A DNA stretch of 64,000 nt, from positions 2,232,001 to 2,296,000 of the forward strand of contig JACGCM010002535.1 in NCBI GenBank assembly GCA_014058105.1, given 5' to 3'. Source of the stretch: Kingdonia uniflora (taxonomy: Eukaryota > Streptophyta > Magnoliopsida > Ranunculales > Circaeasteraceae). The position numbers and the translations under genes were made by a program. Shown here piece after piece: positions 58,041 to 64,000 of this stretch (within the stretch, counting starts at the first letter, position 1; each line of letters starts with the position of its first letter). The notes under the pieces were generated by a model that worked only from the letters and a program-made list of their open reading frames with translations, was not told the DNA's origin and did no database searches.

Positions 58041-58427
58041 TTATGCATATGGATAGTCCCCAACCCTTGCATATACTGTTGCAATTCTTGGAACAATTCT
58101 TGTTGCATATACTGTTGCAATATCGTTCTCAACTTTGTTATTTGGGTTACACGACACCAGATGGACTGCATCGTAACACTTGGGTTCACCAGATGTAACA
58201 TCTGCATGAAATAAACAAACATATCAAAAACAACTAACATAAAAACAAATAAGGTGATCAATTCGATTATATGTATCGAATAATATTTTGTAAAGCTAAC
58301 CTGCGAAGAACATGAGAGCAAAGATGAATAGCACTGCAGCCACTCCAACTCTTGCTATTTTTCTTCTTCGTAGTCGTCTTATCGTGAATGCAAAAGTTTG
58401 TGTCGGTGAAAATTGGAGCCTGGACAT
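58041..58427 (-). CDS. Candidate two-exon gene for a small secreted or anchored peptide (95 aa)
   Basis: Exon 1 58427-58301 and exon 2 58201-58041 join across an intron with gt and a tttatttcatgcag acceptor; the joined frame is open for 95 codons to a taa. The N-terminus is basic (IRRLRRRKIARVG), followed by a hydrophobic run AAVLFIFALMFFA at about residues 31-43, then a polar mature part with two cysteines (GEPKCYDAVHLVSCNPNN) and a small repeat, IATVYA twice (NDIATVYATR and PRIATVYARV), ending GDYPYA. This is the shape of a type II anchor or a long signal peptide with a short ectodomain. I do not recognise a family. A copia-like primer site at 58448 raises the alternative that this is chance sequence within an LTR. 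Confidence 0.35.
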
Positions 58428-58447
58428 CTTGTTTATATAGATTTCAT

Positions 58448-58460
58448 GGTATCAAGAGCA
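58448..58460 (+). other. Possible copia primer-binding site
   Basis: tggtatcaagagc follows ttca, near the initiator-Met-tRNA site TGGTATCAGAGC used by copia elements on +. No second LTR or Gag could be confirmed after it. 58640-59080 shows no gene. Confidence 0.3.
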
Positions 58461-59111
58461 TTGAATCTAATATTCGAATAATGAAATCCAAAAACTCTAC
58501 GCCTTTTCTTCCAGCAATTTGTCCCCTCATCAACAGAGCTTGACCGTGCATTTGAGTTGGAGTCCACAAAAATGACATCGTAAAATAATTCTTTTAACAA
58601 CAACAAAGCGACACAGATCCTCACCTGTTAATATCGAGGCAAATATAAAGGTCTTTATTTGATAAATAAGTCCCACGACTTTTAGGAAATCGCGCGACTT
58701 TTAATCCCATTGACGCAAAGCCAAACTCAGTTCAATCTCCTCACACGGTGTACTTTTAGTTTGAAATCTCCTCACACTGTGTACATTTGGTTCTTTAAAC
58801 ACTGTCATAAACTCATACATTGCGGGAGCAAAAAAGTGTTTGACTTTACCCCAACTCGATCAAATTAGAACATATCAAAATCAATTGACAATGAGAGAAG
58901 TAGCCCCAAAATTTTATATTTCGAGGCTCCGGACTTAGTTTACCAAAATGTGGAAGTGTATATCTCAACAAACCCACACCCAGTTGGAGATGCTAAACCA
59001 TAAGATAATATGAGGAGATCCTGCAACCAGGGAGAAGGAAACTGAAAGCCTTTTTCTGTCAATGTCTTATCCCCTGAGATATTGGGAAAGAACACATTCC
59101 TACATTTAACC

Positions 59112-59549
59112 ATGCAAAGACACACTCTTCTCAATCACCACAAGACCTCCCTCAGCCCCAGAAAGATCTCTGTAAACCCAAGTTTCTCTGATAAAAATCA
59201 TGGTGGGTTTTGGCTAGTAAGGTCAGTAACACCTCCTATCATCCTCAACATAAGTTTCAATAATAATCATATATCGAAGCTTCAAAGTGTGGTCTTTGAT
59301 GGAAATCAAGGATACCAATTGGATAATGAAGAAGATGATGAACTGTGTCCTATAGAGTGTGTTAGAGAGTTCAAGACTGATGATGACTTCTTGAAGATTC
59401 TTGAGAAGGGGAAGGACAATGGGAGTTTAGTTGTGGTTGATTTTTATAGGACTTCTTGTGGGAGTTGCAAGTATATTGAGCAAGGGTTTTCCAAATTGTG
59501 CAAAGGGTCTGGGAGTAGAGAAGCTCCAATTATCTTTCTAAAGCATAAT
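59112..59549 (+). CDS. Thioredoxin-like protein, chloroplast (thioredoxin-like 4 type), first exon
   Basis: Open from 59082; the second Met at 59112 starts a 30- to 60-residue Ser/Thr/His/Lys-rich leader that looks like a chloroplast transit peptide, so I prefer it. The conserved part reads IECVREFKTDDDFLKILEKG, then VVVDFYRTSCGSCKYIEQGF and SKLCKGSG, ending IIFLKHN. The active site is C-G-S-C in place of the usual W-C-G-P-C, as in plant thioredoxin-like 4 proteins, which are predicted stromal redox proteins. The exon ends at 59549 before gtgagt, after HN, where the family goes on with a V-x-D-E-Y segment. The second half of the fold was not found up to 64000, so the gene has a long intron or is truncated. 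No defect is seen in the exon itself. Confidence 0.85.
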
Positions 59550-61400
59550 GTGAGTGAGTCCCTTTGGTTTAATTTCTGTTTTAGGATATGGTTTATTTGT
59601 TTTTAATTAGTAATATCGCAGTTTATGCTATTAATATGTTAATTCTTGCAATCAACATGATGGGATCTGCCCCATTGGCCATTGCCACAAGATGGACTCC
59701 AATGAAGTTATTTTGTTGTTTGATGAAACCGAGATTTTAACCACATTTAGATATGATTCTTGGACTATAATATTTCTTTTGATAAAAAGCTCCAGACCCG
59801 AAGCACAAGTGAGAAGAAGTAAGAATGGCTTAGGGTAACAAATAGCTCCTAGAGCGAAACCAGGGGTATTTTGTTTCTTGCTAGGCCCCTATGCTAACAT
59901 TTTGGCCTTGCAGCCTAGCCTTGCCCTACTAGGCCTGCCTCACGGTAGCAACCGGCTCAATTTAAAATTTGGTTTTGGAGAACTAGATTAAGCAGCATAT
60001 CATTGCTTTCTAGAAAACTTAGCTAGCTGACATGATTTGTCATGCTCATTGTTTGAGAGTTGTGACCTGAAATAAGTTTTCAGTATGTTAATAGTAGTTT
60101 TCTTATTATTCTATCCTGTATCTTAATTGTCCCTATAGGTTGTGTTTCCACAACATAGACTTAACATGGAACTTAAAGCTTCATATAAGAGGCTTTGGAT
60201 CTTATCATATGATCTCCATACATGTGATGGAAGGGTTCTTCTTCTAACTGATACATCCTAAATTGGCAAATGAGAATCTCTTAACATGTAGCCACTTTTT
60301 GCTGGAAATAATACGGTGGATGCATCGAATTAATGACTCAAGAATGCAAAAATAATATTGACTAAGCAAACTCAATTAGTAAATTTCTCTATCATAAACT
60401 GAATAACAAGGGAGGGCCATAGCTTAGAAGAAAACAGGAAATAAAAGGAAGATAGGAGGGGCCGCATTGAATGCTAATTAGGGAGCGAATGCATCATATC
60501 ACTTCTTATAAGGTGTTTGATATCATTTTCTTTATCTAATGACTCCTGAATTAATACATTAATCTTCTTTTCATTCTCCGATTACTGTATAGGAATGATG
60601 CTTATGTCTGACTTTTAGTGGTTAGTGGATACTAACTCTAGTAAAATGGGGTAGAGCTTATGATCACATTTGGGTTCGTTTGTCTTTATATTCAACGGCT
60701 AGGATTATTGGTTTCTCGCATCTGGCTTAGATGTCTGTTTTACATCTTAGATTTAATTATCTTAATTACGATGATCGTAAAAAAAATATAACAAAATTAA
60801 GCTGTTACTGTATCAATTTGAATTTCTCATAGCTAATATGTCTTGTATCGTCTTTGAACTCTCAATCTTCAGAGAGTTTGGGAACTTCCTTATTTGGCCC
60901 CAAGATGGTGGTAGACAATTTGTTAAAAGCTTTTTCTTTTCTTAGTCACCATATTCTGATACCTAGGAATCCCCAAGAGCTCAAAATGCTTAACCTAGGT
61001 TCTTGAGCGTATAGCACATACATTTGTAACTTCAATTTTATCTTTAGAGAATTCATATAGTTATTATGATCAATAATAGGATATGGAAAACAGATTGTAC
61101 TAACCTCTTTTCCTACTCTCTGAAAAAATTACATGTTCTTGAGTGGAGTCTTCCTTTGGATTGGCTACAGAGCTCAATGGGATAGTTTTCTGTATTGTAG
61201 CCTCCAAGAGGACTTCCTCTCTATTTAACCTGATAGGGTTAGAGTGGTCTTCCCATTATACCCTCAAACCCTAATACAGAGTAACACTAGGTCCCACCTA
61301 CCTTAACTTGGTGTAACAATTGAGCACAACCAATAACATCTATACAACCTATTAACATGTGTGCTCGTGAACCAGAAGAGTAGTGCCGGTATAGATGGAA
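59550..61400 (+). other. Presumed intron 1 of the thioredoxin-like gene
   Basis: Starts gtgagt. AT-rich; no following exon recognised. 59860-59990 is GC-richer (ctaggcccctatgct and gcctagccttgccctactag) and may be an old insertion. Confidence 0.4.
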
Positions 61401-61410
61401 AATCCAACAC

Positions 61411-62800
61411 TCAAAGCTCATGTTGCTTAATTGTATTACCAACTGCAGACACTATACGTTGTACTTGAAGTAGCCAAAACGTCGGACCCACAAAGTTGAA
61501 AGAACGAACTATAAACTCTATCCAATAAGGGTCAACATAGGGAACTATTTTCGGTACACCCAGGTGCGAGAAATTACTCCCTCCTAGTTCCCAAATGTGT
61601 CCCTTGCATATCGCCAAAACTAATTACCCCCTTCTAGTTCCCAGCTGCAAGCAATATCCCACTATTTTGTTCTCTTCTCGGACTTCTTCATCGGATTTTT
61701 GCCAACCATGTCCGTCGTCGGCCGGGTCTAAACCCGCGATCCCTCCGCTTGATATGCTCATGCCTCTAGTCGGTTATGGTCACCCCCGATTAGCGGCTGC
61801 TCCAAAACAAGTGGGGTGTCCGAGTCGGTACTGTGGGTCCACGACCCCTCCTTGTTAATGCTTTTGTGGCCCGCGTCCTCCATAGGCACAAGTAGTTGTT
61901 GCGACACGCTCGAGCCACTGGAAGGCATGCCGTGCCCAATGCCCGTCGCCACTTTCCACGTGCCTGCTGCACTCTGTCCCCTGCCTTGTGTACCCTGCTC
62001 TGCCGAAGGCATGCCCTGACCTATGTCTTGACCCGTGCCCTGCATACCCTGACCTATGTCCTGACCCGTGCCCTTCGTACCTTGACTATGTTGTGGCATG
62101 CTCGTGCCTTTCGTGCCTTGTCTTAGTGGCATGCCCACGTTATCTTCCCCAATCTCCTGGTCCTCCTTGCACCCTGTATTGTGTAGTTCGCCGATTTCGG
62201 CAATGATGGGGACCTCTCTCTCTTGATTTTTAGTCACTGGTGACCCCCCCTCCGCCGTTGGTGATGCAATCATCCCCTCTCCGATCGTTTTCTAAATTCT
62301 AGGCAAGGGTTTTGGATTTGGGTTGGTATTCTTTGGTTGGGCTTCCTGACAATTGGAATCGTTGATCATGTGAACCTCTCGCATCAATATCACAACCTCT
62401 TCGTGGGACTTTGATCGATAACTCTCCAACACGTCTACGTCTTTCCCACCTACTAGATCAATCGTACGGTAAACCTCTCTCTCCGTCATCTCTTCGTAGT
62501 GTTTTATCTCCAAGCCATCTCCATCGAATATTTTTTATTCTTCCGTCACAACTCCCGCATCAATCTTCTTCTCTCCTGCTTCTACTTCATCTTCAATAGC
62601 GTCGACAAATCTCCCGTCACCATCGGAACTCGCGAGGGCACGCAATTTGGCAAGCATCGCCTCAAGTTGTTTATAAATCATCTTGTTGGATACCGTAAGC
62701 CCTTTGTTAGACTCCATAAGCAACTTCGTAGACTCTTATATCATTTTCAATTGCTCACTTTACGTTTGCTTCTTTGGCGTTTTCTTCCCCATTGTTCGTC
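61411..62800 (-). pseudogene. Unrecognised gene with GQDIGQGM repeats, probably part of a transposable element
   Basis: Minus strand from a start MGKKTPKKQ at about 62792. Pieces are QLEAMLAKLRALASSDGDGR (62650), EEMTEREVYRTIDLVGGKD (62490), then the 171-codon frame 62273-61758 with PIIAEIGELHNTGCKEDQEI and the repeat GTGQDIGQGMQ, GTGQDIGQGMP, SAEQGTQGRGQ (DNA repeat at 61980-62080). The end reads HSTDSDTPLVLEQPLIGGDH. A further frame at 61617-61411 may follow. No domain recognised. The low-complexity middle and lysine-rich start recall the first ORF of plant retroelements, but that is a guess. It lies within the presumed intron of the thioredoxin-like gene, on the opposite strand. Confidence 0.4.
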
Positions 62801-63511
62801 GAGAAAAAGAAAAAAAATCGTACAAAATCTTGCTAGCTCTGCAGAAATCATTGTAGCAACGCAGAAGTACTGTAGCAGATGCCGAAAATCACTGTAGCAG
62901 TCGGTGTAACAAACTAAGATCTATCAATTGCATAAAATAAAAAGTCAAAGACCTAGGGTTTTTATATTTACCCCAAACTTTACAACTCTTTGTAAGGCTA
63001 AGCCTTTTTCTCATTAAAACCAACCTCCCTAATAAACTAAACTAAGCTTAGGCTCTCTTTTATTTGAGAAGAGACCTAGCACAAATGGAAACCCTAATAA
63101 TACCAATCCAATTAGGAAACTAGTCATTTTATTCAAGGAATTAAATTAAATAGAAATAACTAAATAAAAATTGTGCCCACGCGATGTATGAGACATGCTA
63201 CTCGTGGTTGTGGATACGACCACGATTCCTATCAATCTCCTTTCGGCACTTGATAATTCACGGGGTGCTGGATTAGTTCTGAAATTAAACCAAGGCCTGT
63301 TAAGAGAAGGCTTGGTCGGTTAGTAGTAAATGAGGTCTCTTGAAGATGAACATCTCAAGAAGGATATATAGTATTGAGATAAAGTGGGAATCAGTGGAAG
63401 GAAAGGGACTGCTTTATGCTTATTTCCTTGCTTTGTTTCCAGCTTCATCATATTTCGAAGTGCTGTGTTATCTCAGGCTCGGCAAGTGACAGTTTATTCA
63501 AGACTTATACC
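62801..63511. other. 5' flank of the repeat-protein gene
   Basis: Contains cactgtagcag-type strings (62865-62905) and then AT-rich sequence without a gene. Confidence 0.35.
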
Positions 63512-63715
63512 AGAGACTTATGGCTCATCTTTTTCTTTCTGATTATTACCTGGTGATCGGCCTACCAAATCAACTCCACTGGGGTGCTCTTTCTATCCTT
63601 AAGTTAATGAAGGAGTTTATTTATGCTTTGATGCTGTTTCTGGTATTATTATTGCTGATTCTGACGAGTATCATTTATTCCATCTTTCTCATCAATTTGG
63701 TTACTTAATGAGTTA
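63512..63715 (+). repeat. Unidentified dispersed segment, copy b
   Basis: Matches 96-298 in the same orientation. Open from 63520 for 62 codons (MAHLFLSDYYLVIGLPNQLH then a hydrophobic stretch). No family recognised. 63716-64000 holds no gene I can support. Confidence 0.6.
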
Positions 63716-64000
63716 CATTATGAGAAACTGGTAAGACCAAACCTTGCCTTATTTGAAGTGAATATTGGATAACTAGGAAACTATATGTTCACAGTCTTGG
63801 TGAATTAAGGATTTGGATGTTGAGATGAATGAGTGGCAAGCAAAATCAGAACCAAAATCTTTTGTGAAAAATGTAGTAGTAGTTCCATAGGGGATAAATG
63901 AGGGTAAGATAGATTGAAGTGGTTTAGTTAAATGCATCATAGACGAATAACAACCAAAATTTGAATGAACACGCAAGTTAATCGTTTACACAATACGCAA

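Noticed and set aside
61595..62206. Cys/Pro-rich plus-strand frames
   Set aside because: Complement of the GQDIGQGM repeat frame on the minus strand.

Overview
The window is a slice of a plant nuclear genome, almost certainly a eudicot. It is AT-rich, has plant-type introns and is packed with plant transposable elements. I see one convincing host gene part, the first exon of a chloroplast thioredoxin-like protein of the thioredoxin-like 4 type (59112-59549), plus one weak two-exon candidate for a small secreted or membrane-anchored peptide (58041-58427). Nearly everything else is mobile DNA in layers of different age, and almost every reading frame is broken. I saw no tRNA, rRNA or CRISPR array.

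Layout, left to right. (1) 1-5573: the 3' half of a Tat-lineage Ty3/gypsy element (A) read on +; its pol lies left of the window, and an antisense coding region, polypurine tract and 3' LTR are visible. (2) 5574-7660: the 5' end (LTR, primer site, gag) of a second Tat element (B) on -, joined at 7660 to a broken Ty1/copia element (7661 to about 10257) that itself carries a 450-bp fold-back insertion. (3) About 11545-14344: a dead FAR1-type Mutator-like (MULE) transposase on +. (4) 14895-18115: two decayed minus-strand genes, one OTU-protease-like and one plant-mobile-domain-like with a coiled coil. (5) 18685-19473: a non-autonomous hAT element with near-perfect 8-bp target duplication. (6) 21155-31268: Tat copy 1 on -, lacking its 3' end, with a LINE fragment inside. 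(7) 31891-38412: a MULE with about 285-bp terminal inverted repeats that holds both its own FAR1-type transposase (+) and captured host gene pieces (-), recognisably from mitochondrial elongation factor G and SDA1. (8) 39286-41268: a long-TIR element of unknown class. (9) 41914-57580: Tat copy 2 on -, with both LTRs. (10) 57581-64000: the possible peptide gene, the thioredoxin-like exon with an intron or truncation longer than 4.4 kb, a minus-strand unknown repeat-protein ORF set, and a segment that also occurs at the left edge of the window.

The three Tat elements share one plan: LTR, primer site, gag, protease, reverse transcriptase, two RNase H domains and integrase on one strand, then a 44-45 bp tandem array, then a very long antisense coding region (a Transposase_28-like segment and coiled-coil proteins) running inward from the 3' LTR. 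The most interesting systems are the transposase-bearing, gene-capturing MULE and this several-kilobase antisense gene block in the Tat family.
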